A stretch of 64,000 nucleotides of DNA. Source: Arthrobacter sp. ov407. GTDB lineage: Bacteria; Actinomycetota; Actinomycetes; Actinomycetales; Micrococcaceae. Each line of letters starts with the position of its first letter. Within the stretch, counting starts at the first letter, position 1. Location of the stretch: positions 525,936 to 589,935 of the forward strand of contig NZ_FNGD01000001.1 in assembly GCF_900102895.1 (NCBI RefSeq), read 5' to 3'. Positions 43,813 to 51,976 of the stretch are shown piece by piece. The notes below the pieces were generated by a model. The model saw nothing but the letters and a program-made list of their open reading frames with translations, ran no database searches and was not told the origin of the DNA. Made by a program: the position numbers and the translations under genes.

Positions 43813-44625
43813 GTGGAAGAAATTCTGAAAATCATTGTGCTGGTCAAGCACGTCCCGGATACGCAGTTCGACCGCCACCTCACCGGTGAGGCCAACACGG
43901 TGGACCGCTCCGAAAGCATCCTGTCCGAGCTGGACGAATACGCCCTGGAGGCGGCGCTGCAGCTGACCGAGGCCCGCGGCGGAGAAGCGGCCGGCAACAA
44001 GGTCATCGCCCTGAGCATGGGGCCGGCCGGGGCCGTCAACGCGGTGAAGAAATCCCTGCAGATCGGCGCCACTGAAGGCGTGCACCTCAGCGACGAGGCC
44101 CTTGCCGGTTCCGATGCCGCGGCCACCTCGCTCGCGCTGGCCGCCGCGATCCGCCACCTGGGCGCGGACGCCCCCGCGGACCTCATCCTCACCGGCATGG
44201 CCTCCACGGACGGCGAGACCTCGCTGGTCCCGGCGCAGCTCGCTGAGCGGCTGGGCCTCCCGCAGGTAACTTTTGCCGCGTCCTTGGATCTCGACGCCGG
44301 CAAGCTCACAGCCCGCCGCGACGGCGACACCCACGCGGACACCATTGAGGCCGAACTGCCGGCCGTCGTTTCCGTCACCGACCAGATCAATGATCCCCGG
44401 TACCCGAACTTCAAGGGCATCATGGCGGCGAAGAAGAAAACCATCACCACTTTGAGCCTTGCCGACATCGGGGTCGACGCGGCCCAGGTGGGCAAGGCCG
44501 GTTCCTGGACCGCCGTCGAGACCGCAGAGGCCCGCCCGCCGCGCACGGCCGGCACCATCATCACCGACGAAGGCGACGCCGGCATCCAGCTGGTCGAGTT
44601 CCTGGCCGCCCAGAAGCTGCTCTAA
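43813..44625 (+). CDS. etfB: Electron transfer flavoprotein, beta subunit
   Basis: EtfB pairs with EtfA to carry electrons from acyl-CoA and other dehydrogenases to the quinone pool. The family start KIIVLVKHVPDTQFDRHL is clear, as are LDEYALEAALQL, VIALSMGP, LTGMASTDGETSLVPAQLAERLGLP and NFKGIMAAKKK. The start is ambiguous. GTG 43813 gives 270 aa and five residues before the usual Lys-Ile-Ile-Val start. The family start position is a CTG at 43825, preceded by GGAAGAAATT, so a rare CTG start is possible. etfA follows after 16 bp. Confidence 0.92.
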   Translation: MEEILKIIVLVKHVPDTQFDRHLTGEANTVDRSESILSELDEYALEAALQLTEARGGEAAGNKVIALSMGPAGAVNAVKKSLQIGATEGVHLSDEALAGSDAAATSLALAAAIRHLGADAPADLILTGMASTDGETSLVPAQLAERLGLPQVTFAASLDLDAGKLTARRDGDTHADTIEAELPAVVSVTDQINDPRYPNFKGIMAAKKKTITTLSLADIGVDAAQVGKAGSWTAVETAEARPPRTAGTIITDEGDAGIQLVEFLAAQKLL

Positions 44626-44641
44626 AGGGGATTATCCGAAC

Positions 44642-45595
44642 ATGGCAAAAGTACTCGTTTTCATCGATAACCCCGGCCAGGCGCTGAAGAAGTCGAGCCT
44701 GGAACTGCTCACGATCGCCCGCTCCCTCGGCGAACCGGCCGTCGCCTTCAATGGCGAACTGCACGATGACGCCGCTGCCGCCCTTGCCGCGTACGGCGTC
44801 CAGGCACTTTACCGCCCGTCCGCCGCCGACCTCGACGACTATCTGGTGGGCCCCAAGGCGTCCTATCTGGCCGCCGCGGTCCAGACTTCCGGTGCCACCG
44901 TGGTCCTGACCGAGAACTCGGCCGAGGGCAAAGAAATCGCCGCCCGGCTCAGCATCAAGCTCGGCGCCGGTGTCATTACCGACGTCGTGGCTGTGGACCC
45001 CGATGGTACGGCCCACAAGTCCGTGCTGGCTGGTTCCTACACCACCACGGCGAAGGCCACGACGCCCGTCTCCGTGCTGACTGTGAAGCCCAACAGCATC
45101 ACGCCCGAGCCCGCGGTGACCGGCACGGCACCGGAGGCCGTCACGATCGAGGTCCCGGAGACGGCCACCGCCGCCTCCGCCCGGGTCACGGCACGCAGTG
45201 AAAAGCCTGCCAGCGGGCGCCCCGACCTGACCGAGGCGCGGATCGTCGTGGCCGGCGGCCGTGGCGTGGACGGCAACTTTGGTCCGCTGGAGGAACTCGC
45301 CGACGCCCTCGGCGCTGCCATCGGCGCCTCGCGGGCCGCCACGGACGCTGGCTGGATCGGCCACGATGCGCAGATCGGCCAGACCGGCAAAACCGTCTCG
45401 CCCCAGCTCTACATCTCCGCGGGCATTTCCGGAGCCATCCAGCAGAAGGCCGGCATGCAGACCGCCAAGGTGATCGTGGCCGTGAACAAGGACGCCGAAT
45501 CGCCGGTTTTCGAGATCGCGGACTTCGGCGTTGTGGGCGACCTCTTCCAGGTTCTGCCGCAGGCAACCGCGGAAATCAAGAAGCGCAAAGGCTGA
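44642..45595 (+). CDS. etfA: Electron transfer flavoprotein, alpha subunit
   Basis: A 317-aa FAD-binding partner of EtfB. The C-terminal FAD domain is clear: RIVVAGGRGVDGNFGPLEELADALGAAIGASRAATDAGWIGHDAQIGQTGKTVSPQLY, then ISGAIQQKAGMQ and VNKDAESPVFEIADFGVVGDLF. The N-terminal domain starts MAKVLVFIDN. AAGGGGA precedes the ATG. The PIG-L gene begins 4 bp after the stop. Confidence 0.95.
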   Translation: MAKVLVFIDNPGQALKKSSLELLTIARSLGEPAVAFNGELHDDAAAALAAYGVQALYRPSAADLDDYLVGPKASYLAAAVQTSGATVVLTENSAEGKEIAARLSIKLGAGVITDVVAVDPDGTAHKSVLAGSYTTTAKATTPVSVLTVKPNSITPEPAVTGTAPEAVTIEVPETATAASARVTARSEKPASGRPDLTEARIVVAGGRGVDGNFGPLEELADALGAAIGASRAATDAGWIGHDAQIGQTGKTVSPQLYISAGISGAIQQKAGMQTAKVIVAVNKDAESPVFEIADFGVVGDLFQVLPQATAEIKKRKG

Positions 45596-45599
45596 CTGC

Positions 45600-46379
45600 A
45601 TGAGCACTAACGCCGTTCCGGCACAAAGCCCGTTCGACCCGGCGACCTCCCGGATTGAGCGGGTGCTTTGTTTCACAGCCCACCCCGACGACATCGATTT
45701 CGGCGCCGCCGGCACAGTGGCCGCATGGACCGCCGCAGGGGTCCAGGTCAGCTACTGCATCATGACCGACGGCGACGCCGGCGGCTTTGATCCCGCGCAG
45801 CGCGAGGAAATCGTGCGGCTGCGCGTCGCTGAGCAGCAGCGCGCCGCCGCCCTGGTCGGCGTCACGGACATCCATTACCTGCACCAGCGTGACGGCTACC
45901 TCGAACCCTCGCATGAGGTGATGCGCGAGGTGGTGCGCCTGATCCGGCAGCTCCGGCCCGACGTCGTGGTGTCCATGCATCCGGAACGGAACTGGAACCG
46001 GATCCAGAAGAGCCACCCGGATCACCTGGCTGTGGGGGAAGCCGTGACCCGTGCCGTGTATCCCGCGCTGGAAAACCCATTCGCGTATCCGGAACTGGCC
46101 GAGTCCGGGCTGGAGGCCTACAAATTGCCCTGGCTGTGGCTCTTCGCGGGGCCGGAAGAGCGCGAAAACCACTTCGTGGACGTCACCGAGCACGTGGACA
46201 GCAAGCTTGCCGCCATCCACATCCACGTCAGCCAGCACCCCGACGTCGATGCCATGGAGCGGACGGTCCGCGGCCTCATGCTGGGCACCGGGGCCCGCGC
46301 CGGACTCCCCGCCGGACGCAGTGCCGAGGCCTTCCATGTCGTAACAGTCAACGGCCAGGGGACCATCGCCGGTTTCTAG
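45600..46379 (+). CDS. PIG-L family deacetylase
   Basis: A 259-aa zinc hydrolase of the GlcNAc-deacetylase family. The metal motif is FTAHPDDIDFGAAGT, with a second His in NRIQKSHPDHLAVGEA. In this family the usual HPDDE reads HPDDI here, as in several subgroups. Mycothiol-pathway enzymes (MshB, Mca) belong to the same family, but the sequence does not identify it as either. It sits 4 bp behind etfA and so is probably co-transcribed; the functional link to electron transfer is unknown. Confidence 0.87.
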   Translation: MSTNAVPAQSPFDPATSRIERVLCFTAHPDDIDFGAAGTVAAWTAAGVQVSYCIMTDGDAGGFDPAQREEIVRLRVAEQQRAAALVGVTDIHYLHQRDGYLEPSHEVMREVVRLIRQLRPDVVVSMHPERNWNRIQKSHPDHLAVGEAVTRAVYPALENPFAYPELAESGLEAYKLPWLWLFAGPEERENHFVDVTEHVDSKLAAIHIHVSQHPDVDAMERTVRGLMLGTGARAGLPAGRSAEAFHVVTVNGQGTIAGF

Positions 46380-46409
46380 TGTTGCCGCAGCACCACCTCT
46401 GCCATATGC

Positions 46410-46439
46410 TTGCCTCTGTTTAAATCATATTTATTTGAT
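46410..46439 (+). promoter_or_regulatory. AT-rich promoter/operator of the gluconate genes
   Basis: ATCATATTTATTTGAT (46424-46439) is an imperfect inverted repeat (outer ATCA/TGAT) in otherwise GC-rich DNA. TTGCCT at 46410-46415 could be the -35, with the -10 inside the repeat. A GntR-type regulator is a reasonable guess, but none is encoded nearby. Confidence 0.45.
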
Positions 46440-46454
46440 GGAAGGCAGACTTTG

Positions 46455-46985
46455 ATGGCGAAGACTGCGCAACACCCCGTTCTTGTGATCATGGGCGTCT
46501 CCGGATCCGGCAAATCAACTGTCGCGGGACTTCTGGCCGGCAGGCTGGGCTGGGATCTTGCCGAGGGCGACGACCTGCACCCGGAAGCAAACGTGGCAAA
46601 GATGCACGCAGGAGAGCCGCTGACCGACGAGGATCGGTGGCCCTGGCTTGAAAGCATTGCCGACTGGATCCGGGCCCACACCGGCTCGGGGAAACCCGGC
46701 GTCGTGACCTGTTCGGCGCTGAAGAAGCGCTACCGGGACATTCTGCGCGGCGAAGGCGTGGTCTTCGTGTTCCTCGAGGGATCACGGGACAATATCTCCG
46801 ACCGGCTGGCGTCCCGTCACGGGCACTTCATGCCCCCGGCCCTGCTGGAGTCCCAGTTCGACGCGCTCGAAGCGCCCACAGCGGACGAAAACTTCATTTC
46901 CCTGTCCGTCTCCGCAACGCCGGCGGAAGTAGCACAGGAAATCATCACCCGACTTAAGCTCGACGCCGCCGACGCCAGGCCCTGA
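46455..46985 (+). CDS. gntK: Gluconokinase
   Basis: A 176-aa P-loop kinase that phosphorylates gluconate to 6-phosphogluconate for the pentose-phosphate pathway. Walker A is MGVSGSGKST. The family blocks WDLAEGDDLHPEANVAKMHAGEPLTDEDRWPWL, TCSALKKRYRD and RHGHFMPPALLESQFDALE are present. GGAAGG lies 9 nt before ATG 46455. The gluconate permease gene follows after 36 bp. Confidence 0.95.
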   Translation: MAKTAQHPVLVIMGVSGSGKSTVAGLLAGRLGWDLAEGDDLHPEANVAKMHAGEPLTDEDRWPWLESIADWIRAHTGSGKPGVVTCSALKKRYRDILRGEGVVFVFLEGSRDNISDRLASRHGHFMPPALLESQFDALEAPTADENFISLSVSATPAEVAQEIITRLKLDAADARP

Positions 46986-47021
46986 GCCTTCCGGCGTTCC
47001 GTCGCGACCAAGGAATTTTTT

Positions 47022-48434
47022 GTGAAATCACTGATAGCAATGCAGCTTCCGGCTGCCGTTGAGGCCGGGACCGGCGTCAATAGCCAACTACTGCTCATCG
47101 CGGGCCTGGGCATCGCCCTGCTCGTGGTGCTGATCGCCAAATTCAAGTTCCATCCCTTCCTGGCCCTGATTCTGGGGTCCGGATTCGTCGGCCTCGCCGC
47201 CGGTGTGGAACCGGCCAGGGTGATCGCCAACTTCGAGGACGGCGTGGGCGGCGTCCTGAAGGAAGTTGGCCTGCTGGTCGCGCTCGGCGCGATGCTGGGC
47301 AAGCTGCTCGCTGACTCCGGCGGTGCCAACCGGGTGGTCGACACCCTCCTGGCCAAGGCCACCGGAAACAAGCTGGTCTGGGCCATCACGCTTGTCGCCG
47401 TGATCATCGGCCTGCCGATGTTCTTCGAGATCGGGCTCGTGCTGCTGCTGCCGGTGATCGTCCTGGTCACGCAGCGCTCGAAAATGCCTCTGATGCGCAT
47501 AGCTATCCCGGCCCTGGCCGGCCTGTCCGTGCTGCACGGTCTGGTGCCGCCGCACCCGGGACCGCTGATCGCCATCAGCGCCGTCAAGGCGGAACTGGGC
47601 ACCACCTTGGCCCTCGGCATCCTCGTTGCCATCCCCACGGTGATTATCTGCGGCCCGCTCTTCTCCCGTCTGGCAGCCCGGTGGGTGCCGGTGGGCGCCC
47701 CCGCCGTCGCCGGCGGCGTCGACACCGTGCACGGCGCGGACATGGAGGGCGTCAAGCGCCCGCCGAGCTTCCCCGTCACGCTGATGACCATCCTCTTCCC
47801 GGTGGTCCTCATGCTGCTCAGGGCCGTCGTGGACATCATCTGGCCCGACCCCCTGACGGCCCCGGCCATCCGGATGTTCTTCGACTTCGTCGGGCAGCCG
47901 TTGGTGGCGATGACCCTGGCCGTCCTGCTGGCCATGGTGACCTTTGGCTACGCCGTGGGCCTCAACGGCGCCAAGATTACGAGCAAGATCGCTGCCAGCC
48001 TGGGCCCGATCGCGGGGATCATCCTGATCGTCGGCGCCGGCGGCGGCTTCAAGCAGACGCTGATTGGTGCGGGCGTGGGTGACTCCGTGAAGGCCTGGGC
48101 CGAGGGGACCAACATGTCCGTCCTGGTGCTCGGCTTCATCGTGGCCGTTGCCCTGCGCCTGGCGACAGGCTCGGCCACCGTCGCCACCGTGACGGCCGCC
48201 GGCATCGTGGCCCCGCTCGCCAGTTCGCTGACGCCGACGCACGCGGCCCTGCTGGCCCTGGCGATCGGCGCAGGCTCGCTGTTCTTCTCGCATGTAAACG
48301 ACGCCGGGTTCTGGCTCGTCAAGGAGCTGTTCGGGCTCACAGTGGGCCAGACGTTCAAGACCTGGTCCGTTATGGAAACGCTGATCTCCGTGGTGAGCTT
48401 CGGCCTGGTCATGCTGCTCTCGCAGGTCATTTAG
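47022..48434 (+). CDS. gntP: GntP-family gluconate permease
   Basis: A 470-aa integral membrane protein with about 12 hydrophobic segments. The family blocks KFHPFLALILGSGFVGLAAG, GANRVVDTLL, GLVPPHPGPLIAI and the C-terminal ATGSATVATVTAAGIVAPL, FFSHVNDAGFWLVKE are diagnostic of gluconate:H+ symporters. AAGGAATTTTTT precedes the GTG start. It is the second gene of gntK-gntP and is followed by a very strong terminator. Confidence 0.95.
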   Translation: MKSLIAMQLPAAVEAGTGVNSQLLLIAGLGIALLVVLIAKFKFHPFLALILGSGFVGLAAGVEPARVIANFEDGVGGVLKEVGLLVALGAMLGKLLADSGGANRVVDTLLAKATGNKLVWAITLVAVIIGLPMFFEIGLVLLLPVIVLVTQRSKMPLMRIAIPALAGLSVLHGLVPPHPGPLIAISAVKAELGTTLALGILVAIPTVIICGPLFSRLAARWVPVGAPAVAGGVDTVHGADMEGVKRPPSFPVTLMTILFPVVLMLLRAVVDIIWPDPLTAPAIRMFFDFVGQPLVAMTLAVLLAMVTFGYAVGLNGAKITSKIAASLGPIAGIILIVGAGGGFKQTLIGAGVGDSVKAWAEGTNMSVLVLGFIVAVALRLATGSATVATVTAAGIVAPLASSLTPTHAALLALAIGAGSLFFSHVNDAGFWLVKELFGLTVGQTFKTWSVMETLISVVSFGLVMLLSQVI

Positions 48435-48482
48435 CCGGGCCCGGAACATAGCCCCGCCAGAATGTAGCCGCACCAAAGCACG

Positions 48483-48540
48483 AAGCCGCCCGGGCCTTGG
48501 TTCCTTCCATGGAAGGAACCAAGGCCCGGGCGGCTTTCTT
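48483..48540. terminator. 54-bp perfect palindrome, bidirectional terminator
   Basis: Bases 48483-48536 form a perfect palindrome with 27-bp arms centred on CCATGG; AAG at the left and CTTTCTT at the right end it. It lies between the converging gntP and rskA genes and fits termination in both directions. Confidence 0.9.
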
Positions 48541-48571
48541 GTGCCCTATGTGCCCTGCGGACTGCGGACGA

Positions 48572-49453
48572 TCAGGCGCCCAGCGGCGCGGCGGCGACGG
48601 TCGGCAGGGTGGGTGTCGCGGACCCGCCTTCGGGTTCTACGGTGATGCCCAGGGCGGCGGCGGAGCCGATGCCCTTGACCACCGCGGGCTTGGACAGGGC
48701 TTCAGCGTCCATCAGACCCTGCGACACCGGGGCCGAGCCGTCCTTGGGGATGAGCCACATCTGGTAGACCTTGCCCGCGGGCGGAGCGGGGACGCCGTTC
48801 ATTTTGATGACGGCGGCGTCCCTGGACGGGGAAATTGACAAGGTGGCCGTGCCGCCGCCGTTGACGTCGACGGTGGCCTGGCGGACGTCGCTGGCCTGCA
48901 TTACCTGATTCAGCGGATCGTTCTGGTTTGCCACATACGCGCCCACACCGACGCCGCCGAGGGCGATCACGGCTGCAGCGGCGACGCCGACAAGCCAGTT
49001 CCGCATGCCTTGCGGGCGGCGGCGTTCTTCCCTGCGCTTGCGGGCCGCACCGAGCTCGTCGGTCACGGGCATCCCGGAGCTGTCATGGAGCGGATGCGGC
49101 ATCACAGGCGTCGGACCCGTGCCGGGAAGGGGCTCTGCGGCGGGGGAGGGCTGGGTAGCCTGCGCCGGCAGGGATGACATGATCCGGTCCAGCAGCCCGG
49201 GCGGAGGCTCTTCCTCGGCGGTAAAGCTGGTGGCCAGGGTCTCCCGGGCCTGCCGGACGCGCTCATTGAAGGCATCCCGGTCCGCTGCCGGTGCGGAGGC
49301 GAGGAACTGCTCAATCGCGGCGCGCTCGGCGTCGTCCACGGCGTTGAGGGCGTAGACCTCGGCAAGGTCCACGACGCGGCCGGAAGCCAGATCGGTGGCG
49401 ATCTCGGCAGTGAAGCCGCCGGGGAGGCGGTTATCGTTCTCAGGTGCGTTCAT
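48572..49453 (-). CDS. rskA: Anti-sigma-K factor RskA
   Basis: A 293-aa single-pass membrane protein. The N-terminal anti-sigma domain (TDLASGRVVDLAEVYALNAVDDAERAAIEQFL) is followed by a Pro-rich linker, a membrane helix (NWLVGVAAAAVIALGGVGVGAYVA) and an extracytoplasmic RskA domain (GKVYQMWLIPKDGSAPVSQGLMDAEAL). RskA holds SigK at the membrane until regulated proteolysis releases it. ATG 49453 is used; a TTG at 49462, with a GGGGGTGAG site before it, is the alternative. It directly follows sigK. Confidence 0.9.
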   Translation of the reverse strand: MNAPENDNRLPGGFTAEIATDLASGRVVDLAEVYALNAVDDAERAAIEQFLASAPAADRDAFNERVRQARETLATSFTAEEEPPPGLLDRIMSSLPAQATQPSPAAEPLPGTGPTPVMPHPLHDSSGMPVTDELGAARKRREERRRPQGMRNWLVGVAAAAVIALGGVGVGAYVANQNDPLNQVMQASDVRQATVDVNGGGTATLSISPSRDAAVIKMNGVPAPPAGKVYQMWLIPKDGSAPVSQGLMDAEALSKPAVVKGIGSAAALGITVEPEGGSATPTLPTVAAAPLGA

Positions 49454-49463
49454 GTCGGTCAAT

Positions 49464-50069
49464 TCAGCTCACCCCCAAGCAGGTCTTCAGTCGGATGAGT
49501 CCATCGCGGATGCGGGACTTGATGGTAGGAACGGCGGCATTGAGCCGCTCGGCCACTTCCCGGTATGTGAGGCCGCCGTAGTATGCCAGCCGCACGGACT
49601 CCTGCTGCGTATCGGTCAGCGTCCCCAGGCACCGGACCACGGCCTCGGCCTCAAGCCGGCTGCCGACCTCGTCCGAGACGGAATCGTGGTCGATCTCCTG
49701 GCTGCTGGCCCCGTATTTGGCTTCGCGGTCAGTGGCAGACTGCGACGACCGGACCTTGTCGACGGCGCGGCGGTGCGAGATGGTCATGAGCCAGGCGAGC
49801 GGACTGCCGACCGCGGGATTGAACTTGGCAGCGTTCTGCCAGACCTGCAGGAAGACTTCCTGGGTGGTGTCCTCGCTGAGTTCGGCATCGATCAGAACCC
49901 GGCGCGCCATGCCGAAGACGCGCCTGGAGGTCAGGCTGTAGAATTCCGCGAACGCCGCCTGGTCGCCCCGGGCAATCAGTTCCAGCAGACTGCCGAGCCG
50001 GCCGTTGATGTCGGCTGAGGTACCCGCAGGAGCGGCGGCCTCGGGGTTCGGGGCATTCGGAGTATCCAT
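49464..50069 (-). CDS. sigK: ECF RNA polymerase sigma factor SigK
   Basis: 201 aa with region 2 (FAEFYSLTSRRVFGMARRVLID, EDTTQEVFLQVWQNAAKF) and region 4 (LTDTQQESVRLAYYGGLTYREVAERLNAAVPTIKSRIRDGLIRLK). Pairing with RskA identifies it as the SigK type. ATG 50069 is preceded closely by GGGGGTG. The 12-mer GCTTGGGGGTGA recurs at the end of sigK, just before rskA, so both starts use the same element. A TATGCT hexamer lies 8 nt before the ATG. Confidence 0.92.
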   Translation of the reverse strand: MDTPNAPNPEAAAPAGTSADINGRLGSLLELIARGDQAAFAEFYSLTSRRVFGMARRVLIDAELSEDTTQEVFLQVWQNAAKFNPAVGSPLAWLMTISHRRAVDKVRSSQSATDREAKYGASSQEIDHDSVSDEVGSRLEAEAVVRCLGTLTDTQQESVRLAYYGGLTYREVAERLNAAVPTIKSRIRDGLIRLKTCLGVS

Positions 50070-50115
50070 CACCCCCAAGCATAAGGCGCCTACCGGCGAA
50101 CGCGGGCCAAGAGCT

Positions 50116-50158
50116 GCCGCATGCGGCAAGAGCCCTGCCCCTGCCTCGCGGGCAGGGG
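50116..50158. other. Two small inverted repeats in the trmL-sigK spacer
   Basis: GCCGCATGCGGC (50116-50127) and CCCCTGCC/GGCAGGGG (50138-50145, 50151-50158). The 283-bp spacer holds no gene that I can support; the hairpins could end the trmL transcript or lie in the sigK leader. Confidence 0.35.
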
Positions 50159-50352
50159 ATTTATCCAGATGCACTGTTCTCACCCGCCTCTCCTCGCTCC
50201 CATCCGTTTCTCCCCACAACGCTGAGTGGACGGTTTCGTGTGCCCGCCTTCAGAAGTGATTCGGCGCGGCCCGGAACGCGGATGGGTGCGATCTGCGGGA
50301 TCCATTCCCACGGGCTCCCCATGGGGCAGGGGGGCGATACGCGGCGGACCGG

Positions 50353-50820
50353 CTACAGCTTGGCCCCCGCGAACCCGTTCTGGCGCCACGCCTCATAGAC
50401 GGCGATGGACGCCGCGTTGGCCAGGTTCAGCGACCGGAGGGCGGGCAGCATCGGCAGGCGGACGCGGGACGTCACCCGGGGACTGTGCTTGATTTCCTCG
50501 GGCAAACCCACGGATTCAGGACCAAACAGCAGGACGTCGCCGGCGCGGTAGCTGATGTCCGTGTAGGTGGTCTCGCCGTCGGAGGTGAAGGCAAACACCC
50601 GTTCCGGCTCCAGCGCCGCCCAGGCTGCGTCGATGTCCGGGTGGACGGTCACGACGGCGAGGTCGTGGTAGTCCAGGCCTGCCCGCCGGAGCTTGGCGTC
50701 GGAAAAATCAAAGCCCAGGGGCTCCACCAGATGCAGTTGGGCGCCTGTGATGGCAGCCAGCCTGATGGCGTTTCCCGTATTGCCGGGGATTTCGGGGGTG
50801 TGGAAGAGGATGCGGAACAC
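50353..50820 (-). CDS. trmL: tRNA (cytidine/uridine-34-2'-O)-methyltransferase (SPOUT)
   Basis: A 155-aa SPOUT methyltransferase. The N-terminus FRILFHTPEIPGNTGNAIRLAA, the middle LLFGPESVGLPEEI and the C-terminal knot MLPALRSLNLANAASIAVYEAWRQ are diagnostic. It methylates the wobble ribose of certain tRNAs. The GTG start at 50820 has TAGGAT exactly 6 nt upstream, and the intervening GGAAAG could also serve as a ribosome site. Confidence 0.93.
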   Translation of the reverse strand: MFRILFHTPEIPGNTGNAIRLAAITGAQLHLVEPLGFDFSDAKLRRAGLDYHDLAVVTVHPDIDAAWAALEPERVFAFTSDGETTYTDISYRAGDVLLFGPESVGLPEEIKHSPRVTSRVRLPMLPALRSLNLANAASIAVYEAWRQNGFAGAKL

Positions 50821-50826
50821 CTTTCC

Positions 50827-50832
50827 ATCCTA
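50827..50832 (-). promoter_or_regulatory. -10 element (TAGGAT), leaderless trmL transcript
   Basis: On the minus strand TAGGAT-GGAAAG-GTG gives a 6-nt gap between hexamer and start codon. Confidence 0.5.
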
Positions 50833-51046
50833 GCGAGCCGCCGGCGTCGGGTGCGCCGGCCGCCCTGACCGGTTGTGTGTGGCCGAAGATCAAATCGTCG
50901 TCCGCTATGACGAATTGCGCGTAAACGGAGCCTGAAATCCCTTCTGACCTGCACTTACGCATGTTTACTGGTGGTGGGGGCGGTGAGTTTGTGGGCTGGT
51001 CCTCATGCATTGACGGACAGACACTCTCCGAGAAGAAAGCTGGACC

Positions 51047-51976
51047 ATGATCGAGGCATACGGCCTTACCAAGACCTACGGAAAGCGCACGGCTGTGGAC
51101 GGCGTCACGTTCACCGTCCAGCCCGGGCAAGTCACCGGCTTCCTGGGCCCGAACGGCGCCGGCAAATCCACCACCATGCGCCTGATCCTGGGACTGGACC
51201 TGCCAAGTTCAGGCCGGGTGCTCGTCAACGGCCGCCCGTACGCGGAGCACGCGGCCCCGTTGAGAGAAGTCGGCGCCCTCCTGGACGCCAAGGCGCTCCA
51301 CCCGGCCCGCAGCGCCGTCAAGCATCTCTCCGTCCTGGCCGCCACGCACGGCATCCGCCGCAGCCGGGTCGATGAAGTCATGGCCATGACCGGAATCACG
51401 GAAACCGCACGGAAGCGCGTCAAAGGGTTCTCCCTCGGCATGGGCCAGCGGCTCGGCATCGCCGCCGCCCTGCTGGGCGACCCCCGGACCGTCATCTTCG
51501 ACGAGCCGGTCAACGGGCTCGACCCCGAAGGCGTCCAGTGGGTCCGCAACCTGACCCGTCGCCTCGCGTCCGAGGGCAAGGCGGTGTTCCTGTCCTCGCA
51601 CCTGATGAGCGAAATGGCGCAGACCGCCGACCACCTGATCGTCATCGGCCGGGGCCGGATCATCGCCGACGCCCCCGTTGCCGAGATCCTAGCCCACGGG
51701 CAGGACAGGACACTGGTCCGCAGCGACCAGGCCGACCGGCTGAGGGCCGGGCTGGCCGCCGGCGGAATCGCTTTCCGTGAACTGGAGCCTGGCCTGCTGG
51801 AAGTCTCCGGCGCCGAGCCCCGGAAGATCGCCTGGATTGCCCGGGAGCACGAGGCTTTGATCCACGAGTTGACCCCGGTCCGGGCCTCGCTCGAAGAGGC
51901 GTACATGGAACTGACCCGTGACGACGTTGAATACCGCTCCGCCGCCCTGGCCGGGGCAGGAGAGGGAAACCGATGA
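51047..51976 (+). CDS. ABC-type exporter, ATP-binding protein (drug/antibiotic type)
   Basis: 309 aa. Walker A is GPNGAGKST (about 35-43), Walker B is TVIFDEPVNGLDP and the switch is in LSSHLMSEM. The signature is FSLGMGQRLGIAAAL rather than LSGGQ, as in the DrrA-like subgroup. The C-terminal 80 residues are the usual regulatory extension. ATG 51047 has GAAAGCTGG upstream. The permease overlaps its stop by 4 nt, making a two-gene exporter; the substrate is unknown. Confidence 0.9.
   Translation: MIEAYGLTKTYGKRTAVDGVTFTVQPGQVTGFLGPNGAGKSTTMRLILGLDLPSSGRVLVNGRPYAEHAAPLREVGALLDAKALHPARSAVKHLSVLAATHGIRRSRVDEVMAMTGITETARKRVKGFSLGMGQRLGIAAALLGDPRTVIFDEPVNGLDPEGVQWVRNLTRRLASEGKAVFLSSHLMSEMAQTADHLIVIGRGRIIADAPVAEILAHGQDRTLVRSDQADRLRAGLAAGGIAFRELEPGLLEVSGAEPRKIAWIAREHEALIHELTPVRASLEEAYMELTRDDVEYRSAALAGAGEGNR

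Noticed and set aside
45600..46379. Calling the PIG-L protein MshB or Mca of the mycothiol pathway
   Set aside because: The HPDDE motif reads HPDDI and no mycothiol gene is adjacent; family membership alone does not support it.
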